DNA of 64,000 nucleotides from DATKQY01 sp035532475 (GTDB lineage: Bacteria; Actinomycetota; Acidimicrobiia; Acidimicrobiales; Bog-793): NCBI GenBank assembly GCA_035532475.1, contig DATKQY010000045.1, positions 67,626 through 131,625 on the forward strand, written 5' to 3'. The position numbers and the translations under genes are program-made. The notes beneath the pieces were generated by a model. That model saw nothing but the letters and a program-made list of their open reading frames with translations, was not told where the DNA came from and searched no databases. Positions 8,818 through 17,364 of the stretch are shown here, piece by piece (positions within the stretch are counted from its first letter, which is position 1; the number at the start of each line of letters is the position of its first letter).

Positions 8818-9774
8818 TCAACGTCGTGTCGACCTGGCGCGGTCCCCGCGCGCGATGAGCGTCAGCAGCTCGCGGACCGGGCCGGCGGGCAGCTGGGCAG
8901 GACCTTGCCACACCGCATGCAGCCGCCGGCGGAGGTCCAACCCGTCGACCGCGACCCGCGTCAGACGCCCGGCCGCCAGATCGTCGGCCACGGCGACCTC
9001 GCTCAGCACTCCCGGGCCGGCTCCGGCCACGAGGGCGGCGCGGATGGCCGAGGTGGTGGACAGCGCGAGGACGTCGGCGGCGGGCTCGACCGCTCCTCCG
9101 AGCGAGTCGCGCAGCGCCGCGCGAAGCGTGTCCCGGGTGCCCGAACCCTCCTCACGGCTGACGATGGCGGTCGCCGCGAGCTCACGCGCCGTGACCGGGC
9201 TGCGCCGGCGGGCCCAGGGATGGTCCGGTCGGACCACGAGGACCAGCTGGTCGAGGCCGATCACCCGGCTCCGCAGGTCTCGTGGCCGGGACGGACCTTC
9301 GATGAAACCGATGTCGGCCTGGTCGTGGCGCACGTGCTCGACGACCGCCTGGCTGTTGGCGGCGGTGAGCACCACGTCGGGGACGTCCCTCCCCGATCGC
9401 AACGCGGCGTTGCGTAGCGACACGAGCCAGCCGGGGAGGAGGTGCTCGGCGATGGTGAGGCTGGCGCTGACCCGCAGGCGGGCCTGCCGCTCATGGCGGA
9501 GCGCCGCCAGCCCGACGTCCAGCTCGCCGGCCGTCCGCAGCAGCCGCTCGGCCCACTCGGCGACGACGACACCCGCCGGGGTGAGCGCGGATCCTCGGGG
9601 GCCGCGCGCGACCAGCCGCACGCCCGTCTGCCGTTCCAGGGAGGAGATCCTGGCCGAGACGGCCTGCTGGCTCACACCGATCTCGCGCCCGGCAGCGTTC
9701 AGGCTCCCCGAACGGGCGACGGCGAGGAGCAGCTCCCACGCCCGAAGCTCGGGCATCCTCGCGCTCAACGCCAC
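8818..9774 (-). CDS. LysR-family transcriptional regulator
   Basis: A 318-residue regulator with an N-terminal winged helix-turn-helix (LLAVARSGSLNAAGREIGVSQQ, then AVSARISSLERQTGVRL) and a two-lobed LysR effector-binding domain (LRVSASLTIAEHLLPGWL onwards). It is transcribed divergently from the TDT transporter, the classical arrangement in which a LysR protein controls its neighbour and itself from a shared intergenic operator. A perfect palindrome lies in that 91-nt gap. The start is GTG 9774; ATG 9756, just before PELRAWELL, is an equally reasonable alternative. Confidence 0.88.
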   Translation of the reverse strand: MALSARMPELRAWELLLAVARSGSLNAAGREIGVSQQAVSARISSLERQTGVRLVARGPRGSALTPAGVVVAEWAERLLRTAGELDVGLAALRHERQARLRVSASLTIAEHLLPGWLVSLRNAALRSGRDVPDVVLTAANSQAVVEHVRHDQADIGFIEGPSRPRDLRSRVIGLDQLVLVVRPDHPWARRRSPVTARELAATAIVSREEGSGTRDTLRAALRDSLGGAVEPAADVLALSTTSAIRAALVAGAGPGVLSEVAVADDLAAGRLTRVAVDGLDLRRRLHAVWQGPAQLPAGPVRELLTLIARGDRARSTRR

Positions 9775-9793
9775 GGGCAGAGCCTACGCAGTC

Positions 9794-9808
9794 ACAACGT
9801 GACGTTGT
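9794..9808. promoter_or_regulatory. Palindromic operator candidate between lysR and the TDT transporter gene
   Basis: ACAACGT-G-ACGTTGT is a perfect 7+1+7 inverted repeat lying 20 nt upstream of the LysR start and 57 nt upstream of the transporter start. Position, symmetry and 15-nt length fit a LysR recognition site. Binding is inferred from layout only. Confidence 0.55.
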
Positions 9809-9865
9809 TACCCGACAAGGACACGACCACTACCGGCCGGCCCGCCCCGCAGGCACTGTTCGGGC

Positions 9866-11122
9866 ATGACCATGACAGCGCCACTCGCAGCACCCGAGGA
9901 GCAGGCGCCCCGGCTCGCCGGGGCGCCCACGACGAGGGGCTCGCACGCGCTCGCCCGCCTCGGGCTGCTGCGCGACCTCGGCCATCCGCGCCAGGTCTTC
10001 GGGTACGTCACGCCGAACTGGTTCGCCGCGGTGATGGGAACGGGCGTCCTCGCGGTGGCCGGGGCGTCGCTGCCCGAACAGTTCCGGGGTCTCCGCCCCG
10101 CCGCCACCGCCGCCTGGGCGGTGGCGGCGATCATGCTGGTGGGGGTCACGATGCTCACGGCGCTCCACTGGCGACACCACCGCTCGATCGCGAGGGGCCA
10201 CGCGTCGGACCCCGTGACAGCGCACTTCTACGGCGCTCTACCGATGGCACTGCTCACCGTGGGCGCGGGCGCACTGCTGGTCGGTCGCGCCGTCCTCGGG
10301 CTGAGGGTCGCGCTGGACCTCGACTGGACCCTGTGGGTTGCCGGCACCCTTGCGGGCCTTGGGACCACGGTCGCGGTTCCGTACCTGATGTTCACCCGCC
10401 ACGAGGTCCGCGAGGACAGCGCCTTCGGCGGTTGGCTGATGCCGGTGGTCCCCCCCATGGTCTCGGCGTCCACCGGTGCCCTGCTCGTCCCTTACGTGCC
10501 GGCGGGCCAGGCACGCCTGACCTTGCTGCTCGGCTGCTACGCGATGTTCGGCCTCAGCCTGGTCGCGTCAGTCATCATCATCACCCTGATCTGGCACCGA
10601 CTGGTCGTGCACAAGACCGGACCCGCTCGGATGGTGCCGACGCTGTGGATCGTCCTCGGGCCCCTCGGTCAGTCCGTCACGGCGGCGAACCTGCTCGGCG
10701 GCGCAGCGCACCTGGCGCTCCCGGCGCCGTACTCGACCGTGCTGCTGGCGCTCGGCGTCGCCTACGGCGTCCCCGTGCTGGGCTTCGCCGCGCTGTGGGG
10801 TTGTCTCGCCCTGGCGATCACCGTCCGGACGGCACGGGAGCACCTGCTCTTCTCGCTCTCCTGGTGGTCGTTCACGTTTCCCGTCGGGACCTGCGTCACC
10901 GGCACGACCGGGCTCGCCCTGCACACCGGTTCTGCGGCGCTGCGCGTCGCCGCCGGGCTCCTCTTCCTCGCGCTCGTCGGCGCATGGGTCGTGGTCGCCG
11001 CCCGCACCACGCTCGGGAGCCTGCGCGGAGGCCTCTTCCTTCCTCCAGAGCTCAGCGGCCTCCAGGGGTCAACGGCGCTGCCGGGCCGAGCTGGAATGAA
11101 GAACGTATGTTCGCTATCGTGA
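9866..11122 (+). CDS. TDT-family (SLAC1/TehA-like) transporter
   Basis: A 418-residue integral membrane protein with about ten hydrophobic helices, matching the tellurite-resistance/dicarboxylate transporter family. The first helix begins YVTPNWFAAVMGTGVLAVAG, very close to the family's conserved opening (P-x-W-F-A-x-V-M-G-T-G). Members export sulfite (fungal SSU1), take up malate (Mae1) or conduct anions (SLAC1). Divergence from a LysR gene would suit a sulfite exporter or organic-acid carrier, but the substrate is not proven. The last codons overlap the LexA box of the next operon, so the 3' end of this gene doubles as an SOS promoter region. Confidence 0.82.
   Translation: MTMTAPLAAPEEQAPRLAGAPTTRGSHALARLGLLRDLGHPRQVFGYVTPNWFAAVMGTGVLAVAGASLPEQFRGLRPAATAAWAVAAIMLVGVTMLTALHWRHHRSIARGHASDPVTAHFYGALPMALLTVGAGALLVGRAVLGLRVALDLDWTLWVAGTLAGLGTTVAVPYLMFTRHEVREDSAFGGWLMPVVPPMVSASTGALLVPYVPAGQARLTLLLGCYAMFGLSLVASVIIITLIWHRLVVHKTGPARMVPTLWIVLGPLGQSVTAANLLGGAAHLALPAPYSTVLLALGVAYGVPVLGFAALWGCLALAITVRTAREHLLFSLSWWSFTFPVGTCVTGTTGLALHTGSAALRVAAGLLFLALVGAWVVVAARTTLGSLRGGLFLPPELSGLQGSTALPGRAGMKNVCSLS
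11101..11112. promoter_or_regulatory. LexA (SOS) box upstream of imuA'
   Basis: GAAC-GTAT-GTTC matches the mycobacterial/actinobacterial LexA consensus GAAC-N4-GTTC exactly and lies 17 nt before the imuA' start, inside the end of the preceding gene. The same 12-mer precedes dnaE2 at 39405-39416. Confidence 0.88.
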
Positions 11123-11129
11123 TGCCCCC

Positions 11130-11996
11130 ATGCGCCCGGAGCGTCTCGCCGACCCGGAGCCAGAGCGACCGGTAGACCAGGTCGGGAAGGGACGCGCCGG
11201 GGGGGTGGAGCTCGCCTCGATCGCCCGGCGCACCCGGCCGCTCGTCCTTGCCCGTGACGAGCTGCTGCCCGTGGCACCGCCCCTCGCCGAGCTGCTCGGC
11301 ACACCCGGGCTGCCTCGGGGGAGCACGGTCGTCCTGGAGGGCTCGGGCGTGGCCGGCGGGACGTCCCTCGCTCTCGCACTGCTCGCCGGTCCGAGCAGCA
11401 GCGGTGCGTGGTGCGCCGTGGTCGGCATGCCGTCGCTCGGTCTCGTCGCCGCGGCCGAGCTCGGCGTCGCCCTGGAGCGGCTCGTCCTGGTGCCCCACCC
11501 GGGCCGGCGCTTCGCCGCGGTGGTCGCAGCGCTGTTGGAGGGTTGCGACGTCGTCGTCGCCCGGCCGCCCGCCGCGCTGGCGCGCGGCGAAGCCCGCCGC
11601 TTGGTCGCACGCGCCCGGGAGCGCCGGGCTGCCCTGCTGATCGCCGCCGGGACCGTGGCGACGCTCCCTGATCTCGCGCCCGGTGCCCCCGGACGGTCGA
11701 GGCCGGGGGAGGGCCGTGTGGCGGCCTCGGTGCTGTGGCCCGAGCCGGCGGAGGTGCGCCTCTCGGTGGTGGCCGGCTCCCGGAGCGGCATCGGTCGCGG
11801 GACCGGCCGGCTCGGTCCCCGGCCGATGGAGGTGGTCGCGACCAGGCGCCGGGCGTCGCCTCCCGAGGTCAGCGTGCGCCTGGTGCTCCCCCTGCCGGCA
11901 GGCGGGAGCGTGGTGGAGGCCCTCCCCCCGCCGGCGGGCTGGGTCGGACGAGGCTCCCCGGAGAGCCCGCCGATCCTGCCGGCCAGCGCGAGATGA
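11130..11996 (+). CDS. imuA': ImuA'-like mutasome accessory protein
   Basis: A 288-residue RecA-fold-like protein encoded directly upstream of imuB behind a LexA box. In mycobacteria ImuA' works with ImuB and DnaE2 in DNA-damage-induced mutagenesis. Supporting features are the central LPRGSTVVLEGSGVAGGTSLALALL stretch, which resembles a degenerate Walker-A region without the canonical GxxxxGKT, and the C-terminal WPEPAEVRLSVVAGSRSG segment seen in the family. The stop overlaps the imuB ATG (ATGA), implying coupled translation. Assignment rests largely on context plus this fold-like pattern. Confidence 0.82.
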   Translation: MRPERLADPEPERPVDQVGKGRAGGVELASIARRTRPLVLARDELLPVAPPLAELLGTPGLPRGSTVVLEGSGVAGGTSLALALLAGPSSSGAWCAVVGMPSLGLVAAAELGVALERLVLVPHPGRRFAAVVAALLEGCDVVVARPPAALARGEARRLVARARERRAALLIAAGTVATLPDLAPGAPGRSRPGEGRVAASVLWPEPAEVRLSVVAGSRSGIGRGTGRLGPRPMEVVATRRRASPPEVSVRLVLPLPAGGSVVEALPPPAGWVGRGSPESPPILPASAR

Positions 11997-13621
11997 GCCC
12001 CCGGCCTCCCCGCACGCTCGTCGTTTGGTGCCCGGACTGGCCGGTGAGCGCGACGGGGCGACCTGCGGAGCAGGCGATCGCCGTCGTGGCGGGCCAACGG
12101 ATCATCGCGGCGTCGACCGCCGCCCGGGAGAAGGGGGTCGTGCCGGGTCAGCGTCGCCGCCAGGCGCAAGCGTGCTGTCCCGAGCTCACCGTGCTGGCAC
12201 ACGATGCGGGCGGCGAGATCCGGGCCTTCGAGCCGGTCGTCCGGGCGCTCGAGGCCTTCGGGGCCCCCGTCGCGCTGCGCCGGCCCGGGTGGGCCGCGTT
12301 GGGGACGCGCGGGCCCGCCCGCTACTTCGGTGGTGAGGCTGCCCTGACGCGAGCCGTGGCGGCAGCGGTCGCGGACGCACTCCCCGCGCTCGCACGCGCG
12401 CCGGCCGGTGACCCGGCACCCCTCGCCGGCCCGTGGTGGCGCGTCGGGATCGCCGACGGCCCCTTCGCCGCGACGATGGCGGCGCAGCGCGGCGTGGTCG
12501 TGCCGGCCGGCCGGACCGCCTCCTTCCTCGCCCCGTTCGGGGTCGAGGCACTCGGCCGCCCGGAGCTCGCCGAGCTGCTGCGCCGTCTCGGGATCAGCAC
12601 CCTCGGCGGGCTCGCCTCCTTGGACGAGGCCGACGTGCTCGCGCGGTTCGGGCCGGACGGGGCAAGGGCGCAACGGCTCGCGAAGGGCCTCGACGAGCGC
12701 CCGTTCCGGGGGCGTCCGCCCGTTCCCGACCTCGCCGTCGCGACCGAGCTCGACCCTCCTGCCGATCGGGTGGACGCCGTCACCTTCGTCTCCAGGGGGC
12801 TCGCCGAGGCCCTCGGCGGTCGGCTCGCCGAGCGCGGCCTCGCCTGCACGTTGCTCGAGGTCGAGGTGGAGACCGGTGACGGGGGGCGCCTCAGCCGGCT
12901 CTGGGGCAACGATGGGGTCTGGACGCCCGGGCTCGTCGCCGAGCGGCTGCGCTGGCAGCTGGAGGCGTGGCTTACGGGGAGGCCGCCGGACGGCCCGCCC
13001 GATGACCCCGGGGGCCTGCGACCAAGAGCGCCGGAGAAGTGGGCGGAGGTAGGGATCGCTGCCGTGCGCCTGGTCGCCGTGGAGGTCGTCGCCGACCGCG
13101 GGCGTCAGCTCGAGCTGTGGGGGCGATCGCACGCGGCGGACGAGCGGGTCGCGCGCGTCCTCGCCCGTGTGCAGGGGATGCTCGGTCACGACGGTGCGGT
13201 GCGGCCGGTCCTGGTGGGAGGGCGCGGGCCGGCCGAGCGCGTCCGGCTCGTTCCCTTCGGTGACCCGGTGCCGGACGGCGTCGTGGGAGCAGACCTGCCG
13301 TGGCCCGGCCGTCTTCCCTCGCCGAGCCCGGCGGTCGTGCCCGCCGACCCGCCACGCGCCCGGGTCCTCGACGCGGGGGGCGCCGAGGTCGCGGTCGACG
13401 GACGGGGGGCGCCGAGCGCTCCGCCGGCGAGCATCGCGACCAGCGGGGGCGAGCCCGTCACGGTCGTCGCCTGGGCGGGCCCGTGGCCCGTCGACGAGCG
13501 GTGGTGGGACGGGACAGGACACCGCCGCCGCGCCCGGCTCCAGGTGGTGACCGCGACGGGGGAGGCCTACCTGGTGGCGCTGGAGCGGGGGACGTGGCTC
13601 GTGGAGGGCCGCTACGACTGA
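11993..13621 (+). CDS. imuB: ImuB, catalytically dead Y-family polymerase homologue
   Basis: A 542-residue protein that begins LVVWCPDWPV, where active Y-family polymerases have an acidic Y-V-D-M-D-x-F motif; the metal-binding acidic residues are absent. The finger region (AREKGVVPGQRRRQAQACCPEL) and the palm segment ending GPARYFGGE are recognisable, and the S-I-D-E acidic pair is missing. The rest carries helix-hairpin-helix and little-finger-like regions and a long C-terminal tail, which in mycobacterial ImuB recruits the beta clamp and partners. The expected role is a scaffold linking DnaE2 to the clamp at lesions. ATG 11993 overlaps the imuA' stop. Confidence 0.9.
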   Translation: MSPRPPRTLVVWCPDWPVSATGRPAEQAIAVVAGQRIIAASTAAREKGVVPGQRRRQAQACCPELTVLAHDAGGEIRAFEPVVRALEAFGAPVALRRPGWAALGTRGPARYFGGEAALTRAVAAAVADALPALARAPAGDPAPLAGPWWRVGIADGPFAATMAAQRGVVVPAGRTASFLAPFGVEALGRPELAELLRRLGISTLGGLASLDEADVLARFGPDGARAQRLAKGLDERPFRGRPPVPDLAVATELDPPADRVDAVTFVSRGLAEALGGRLAERGLACTLLEVEVETGDGGRLSRLWGNDGVWTPGLVAERLRWQLEAWLTGRPPDGPPDDPGGLRPRAPEKWAEVGIAAVRLVAVEVVADRGRQLELWGRSHAADERVARVLARVQGMLGHDGAVRPVLVGGRGPAERVRLVPFGDPVPDGVVGADLPWPGRLPSPSPAVVPADPPRARVLDAGGAEVAVDGRGAPSAPPASIATSGGEPVTVVAWAGPWPVDERWWDGTGHRRRARLQVVTATGEAYLVALERGTWLVEGRYD

Positions 13622-13630
13622 CGGAGGAGC

Positions 13631-13646
13631 CCGGCGCCGGCGCCGG
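13631..13646. terminator. GC palindrome between convergent imuB and HAD genes
   Basis: A 16-nt perfect palindrome of alternating CCGG/CGCCGG units fills the 34-nt gap between two convergent stop codons. The position suits a bidirectional terminator. No T tract is present, so the call is tentative. Confidence 0.4.
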
Positions 13647-13655
13647 CGTGCGCGG

Positions 13656-14234
13656 TCAGGGATCGATCGAGTCGAACTGAGCCGGATCGCTGAAGTGGAT
13701 GGCACCGAGGCCGAGCGCCGCCGCAGCGACGACGTTCTCCGGCCGATCGTCGACGAACACGACCTCCCCCGGCCGGGCGCCCAGCTGGTCGAGCGCGTGG
13801 GCGAAGATCGCCGGCGCGGGCTTGACCTCCCGGACGTCACAGCTGAAGAAGTACCGGGAGAACGCTCCCGTCCACGGCAGGCGCTCGATCACCCGCGCCA
13901 CGTCCACGGGGGCGTTGGAGAGCAGCGCCAGCCGTAGCCCGCGCGCGGCGGCACGTTCCACGGCGGCAACCGAAGCGGTGTTGGGGCGCGTCCAGCTGGC
14001 GATGTCCAGCTCGATCAGGCGGGCGAGGCGGTCCTCGTCGACCTCCCGGCCGACGACCGTCGCCCAGAAGGCCGACGCCGACAGGTCGCCACGGTCGTAC
14101 GCGAGGCGTCGGTCCCAGTACCGGCGTGGGAACTCTTCGGACGCCACGCCGGCCGCGCCGGCGAGCGCCTCCTTGTCCTCCTCGGACTGCGGCAGGCTGA
14201 GGACCTCGCCGTAGTCGCAGAGCAGCCAGCTCAT
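13656..14234 (-). CDS. HAD-superfamily hydrolase
   Basis: A 192-residue cytoplasmic phosphatase-like protein. Motif I is present as LLCDYGEVLS (nucleophile Asp followed by Tyr-Gly, as in the D-x-G-G-V group), motif II as LALLSNAP, motif III Lys in REVKPAPAIF, and motif IV as FVDDRPENV. The helical cap follows motif I, as in the YihX/epoxide-hydrolase-N group of HAD enzymes. ATG 14234 directly precedes SWLLCDYGEV; earlier in-frame codons give Arg/Ala-rich residues unlike the family. The substrate cannot be assigned. It is convergent with imuB and separated from the next gene by about 300 nt without recognisable features. Confidence 0.82.
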   Translation of the reverse strand: MSWLLCDYGEVLSLPQSEEDKEALAGAAGVASEEFPRRYWDRRLAYDRGDLSASAFWATVVGREVDEDRLARLIELDIASWTRPNTASVAAVERAAARGLRLALLSNAPVDVARVIERLPWTGAFSRYFFSCDVREVKPAPAIFAHALDQLGARPGEVVFVDDRPENVVAAAALGLGAIHFSDPAQFDSIDP

Positions 14235-14539
14235 AGGACGCAGCGGGGCACTATCAGGTCCATCCGGCGAGCTTGCCATGTCCGCGTGGCGCGCCCGCGC
14301 AGCGCGAGTCGTCATGAACCGGTGACGAACGTGCGCCGGTCGTCGGCCGTGGCAGGCGCGGTCGCCACGCCCCGGCCTGCGGGGCTGGGGCGCGCCGCTC
14401 AAGCCCGCGACGACTCGAGCAGATGAAGCCGAGGCCGGTGCCGCCTCACCTCACGTGGCGGCCCGAGCGCCCCGCTGGACGCGACGCCTTCGCGGCCGGC
14501 GCCGAAACGATGCGGTGCCCGGGACGGTAGACCTGCTGC

Positions 14540-15559
14540 ATGCCCATCTCCCTCTCGGTCCTCGACCAGAGCCCGATCTCCGCGGGCAGCGACGCCAGCA
14601 CCGCCCTCGCGAACAGCGTGGAGCTGGTCCAGCTGGCCGAGCGACTCGGCTACCGCCGCTACTGGGTGGCGGAGCACCATGCCACGTCCGGGCTCGCCGG
14701 CAGCGCCCCCGAGATCCTCATCGCGCACCTCGCGGCCCGCACGTCGACGATCCGCGTCGGCTCGGGCGGCGTGATGCTGCCCCACTACAGCCCCTTCAAG
14801 GTCGCGGAGCAGTTCCGCGTCCTCGAGGCGCTCTATCCCGGCAGGATCGACCTCGGCGTCGGTCGGGCCCCCGGCGGCGGCCAGCTCAGCGCCGTCGCCT
14901 TGCAGCGGAACCGGGAGCAGCCGGTGATCGACGACTTCCCTCGCCAGATCGTCGAGCTCTTCACCTGGCTCGGCGACTCGTTTCCCGACCGCCACCCGTT
15001 CTCGAAGATCACGGCGACGCCCGTCACGGCGGGGGAGCCCGCTCCGTGGGTGCTGAGCTCGAGCGGCTACGGCGCCGCCGTCGCCGCGCAGCTCGGGACC
15101 GGCTTCTGCTTCGCCGACTTCATCAACCCCGAGGGTGGCGCCGGAGCCGTCGCGCACTACCTGGCCACGTACGCGCCCTCTCGGTTCATGGCGGCGCCGC
15201 AAGCGAGCGTCGCCGTCTCGGTGATCTGCGCCCGCAGCGACGAGGAGGCCGAACGGCTCGCCGCGCCGCTCGGGCTCTGGCGCCGGCGGCTCCACCGGGG
15301 CGATCCCGGGCCGATCCCGAGCGTGGAGGACGCGCTGGCCGAGCTCGCGGCCGGCGACAAGCCCGAGCTCTCCCCCCGACGCCGACGGTTGGTGCTCGGC
15401 GCCCCCGACCGGGTCGCCGACGAGCTGAAGGCCCTGGCGGGTGCGTACGGCGTCGAGGAGATCGTCGTCGTCACGATCACCCACGACCACGCCGACCGGC
15501 TCCGCTCCTACGAGCTGCTCGCCGACGCCTTCGGCTTGGACGGTCCCGAGCCCGGCTGA
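14540..15559 (+). CDS. Luciferase-like (LLM class) flavin-dependent oxidoreductase
   Basis: A 339-residue TIM-barrel protein of the bacterial luciferase/F420 oxidoreductase superfamily, closest in pattern to the MsnO8-like group: it opens LSVLDQSPISAGSDA, followed by YRRYWVAEHH, RVGSGGVMLPHYSPF and GRIDLGVGRAPGG. The AEHH motif and the GxGR phosphate-binding region are typical. Members oxidise or reduce diverse small molecules with FMN or F420. It ends 80 nt before the convergent mftF gene and may or may not belong to the same pathway. ATG 14540 fits the family N-terminus. Confidence 0.85.
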   Translation: MPISLSVLDQSPISAGSDASTALANSVELVQLAERLGYRRYWVAEHHATSGLAGSAPEILIAHLAARTSTIRVGSGGVMLPHYSPFKVAEQFRVLEALYPGRIDLGVGRAPGGGQLSAVALQRNREQPVIDDFPRQIVELFTWLGDSFPDRHPFSKITATPVTAGEPAPWVLSSSGYGAAVAAQLGTGFCFADFINPEGGAGAVAHYLATYAPSRFMAAPQASVAVSVICARSDEEAERLAAPLGLWRRRLHRGDPGPIPSVEDALAELAAGDKPELSPRRRRLVLGAPDRVADELKALAGAYGVEEIVVVTITHDHADRLRSYELLADAFGLDGPEPG

Positions 15560-15638
15560 TCATCGCCGGCGCGGCCCGACGCCTCGGAAGCGATCGCCTG
15601 GTGCGGCGGGGCGCTGCGACCAGCCGCGACCTCGTCCG

Positions 15639-17069
15639 TCATCTCCTCGACACAGGAAGGGGGCCGACGCGCGCGCCGAAGCGAGACCGGGACGTCCGCC
15701 GGCGCTGCCCGATCGCGCCGGGGCCGGCGAGACGGAAGGCGATCTCCGGCAGCAACGGCGCGATCGTCCTCTCCTCGACACAGCCGACGAGCACGCCGAG
15801 CCCGTAGGCGAGGTCGTCGGCGGCATGGGCGACGACGAAGGCGACCGGACCGAGCCGCTTCGCGCCCGGCGCGGCCCGCCAGCGGGCCGCGGCCGCGGCT
15901 CCCGTCGCGACGAGGAGCGGGGCGCGCAGCCGCGGGGCGACGACGGCGCCGGCGACGGCGAGCGGACCCCAGGCCCGGAGCGCGTTGGCCGCGAGCGGCA
16001 CCCCGGCGCGCAGCGTCCCGCGCGCCGCGACGAGCAGCGCGAGGCGGGTGGGCTCGGCGGTCGAGGGGCCGAGGCGGCGAGCGAGGACGGCCGTCGCGAC
16101 AGCGGTGACCGCCGTCGCGGCGACCGGTCGCCGTGCAGCGACGAGCAGCCACGCCGCGACGGTCCACGGCGATGCCATCACCGGCGCGACATCGCGTGGG
16201 TGACGCTTGGCGAGCGGCCCGGCGGTCGATCCGTACAGGACGCGCTGCGCGAGCCACGCGCCGAGCTCGGCGCGTGGCTCGTGCCAGACGGTCGCATCGG
16301 GCTCGTAGCGCACCAGCCACCCGGCCTCGTGGAGTCGCCAGATGAGGTCGACGTCCTCCCCGCCGCGCAGCTCGGCGTCGAAGCCGCCGCCGACGGCCGC
16401 GGTCCGCACCGCGAGCGTCGCGCCGGGAACGAAGGGAAGGCGCGACCGCGGTCGCACGTAGCCGGGCCGCTCGCCGAGGTCGTGCGGCGAGCAGACCGCC
16501 TCGTAGCGCGCGATCCAGTCGTCGCGACCGGGCTGCAGGCTCGCGATCCTCGGTGCCACGGCGGCGACGAGCGGGTCGGCGAAGTGGCGGAGGAGCGGGG
16601 AGAGCCAGCCCTCGTCGACGACGCAGTCGGAGTCGACGAAGACGACGAACGGCGTCCGCGCCAGCGCGAGTCCGGCGTTGCGTGCCGCGGCGGGGCCGGC
16701 GCAACGCTCGTGGCGCAGGTACGTGGCGCCCGTCTCCGACGCGGCCGCCGCGACTGGCTCCGGCCGATCGGAGCCGTCGTCGACCACGAGGACCTCGAGG
16801 CCACGGAGGGAGCCGAGGAGCCGGCGGAGCTGCGTCGGGCGGTCCTTTACGGGCACGACGACGGTGACCTCGTCCGCGTCGGGACCGCCGGCCGGCAGCG
16901 GGTGGGCCATGCCGCTGGCGACGAGGCGCCGGGCGAGGCGGCCGCGGCCGGGATCGGAGGAGACCGCTGCGCCAGCCTCCCACGCGCGCAGGGACTCGGC
17001 GCCACGCCGGCTCAGCCGGAGCAGCTCGAGCGGGCTCCCGCCGAGCAGCAGCTCACCGGCCTCGAGCAC
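15639..17069 (-). CDS. mftF: Mycofactocin glycosyltransferase MftF
   Basis: A family-2 glycosyltransferase that adds a glucose chain to the mycofactocin precursor. An N-terminal winged-helix-like segment (LLLGGSPLELLRLSRRG) leads into the GT2 core: VTVVVPVKDR, LVVDDGS, the D-S-D metal motif (VFVDSDCVVDEGWL), and the GEDVDLIWRLHEAG acceptor motif. Hydrophobic segments follow at the C-terminus. It is divergent from mftA. The start is problematic: the conserved N-terminal strand (FGVRLDTATR) is encoded upstream of GTG 17069 in the same frame, but the only start-like codon before the frame's stop at about 17175 is CTG (17174). The given end uses GTG 17069; the true start is probably upstream. Confidence 0.88.
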   Translation of the reverse strand: MLEAGELLLGGSPLELLRLSRRGAESLRAWEAGAAVSSDPGRGRLARRLVASGMAHPLPAGGPDADEVTVVVPVKDRPTQLRRLLGSLRGLEVLVVDDGSDRPEPVAAAASETGATYLRHERCAGPAAARNAGLALARTPFVVFVDSDCVVDEGWLSPLLRHFADPLVAAVAPRIASLQPGRDDWIARYEAVCSPHDLGERPGYVRPRSRLPFVPGATLAVRTAAVGGGFDAELRGGEDVDLIWRLHEAGWLVRYEPDATVWHEPRAELGAWLAQRVLYGSTAGPLAKRHPRDVAPVMASPWTVAAWLLVAARRPVAATAVTAVATAVLARRLGPSTAEPTRLALLVAARGTLRAGVPLAANALRAWGPLAVAGAVVAPRLRAPLLVATGAAAAARWRAAPGAKRLGPVAFVVAHAADDLAYGLGVLVGCVEERTIAPLLPEIAFRLAGPGAIGQRRRTSRSRFGARVGPLPVSRR

Positions 17070-17308
17070 CCGGGTCGCGGTGTCAAGGCGGACGCCGAAG
17101 GCCGCCGGGAGCGGGGGGCCGGCGGGGGCGGCCGGGCAGCTCGGCCGGTGCTCGGCTTGTCGGGCGTTGGGCAGTCAGGGGACCCCGCGGGCTCGTGCCC
17201 GGCGTGCCGACGCTGCGGCGGCGACCTCGGGCGGTGGAACGGTCAGCGGATGCCTTGCGGCACGCCGGCTGCACCGGGCACGGCACAGGCCGACCCGGAC
17301 GCTGCGAA

Positions 17309-17314
17309 TATAGT
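17309..17314 (+). promoter_or_regulatory. -10-like element of the mftA promoter
   Basis: TATAGT sits in a rare AT-rich patch 51 nt upstream of the mftA start, in the mftF/mftA divergent gap. No good -35 hexamer is visible at the right spacing, so an activator or alternative sigma factor may be needed. The call rests on composition and position alone. Confidence 0.35.
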
Positions 17315-17364
17315 AAGAGGAAATGTCTGCGCTTCTCGAGGCGCATCGATCTCAGGGGGACCGG

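Noticed and set aside
11114..13840. 908-codon minus-strand frame across imuA' and imuB
   Set aside because: Antisense shadow of two well-supported genes; composition is repetitive Arg/Pro/Gly.
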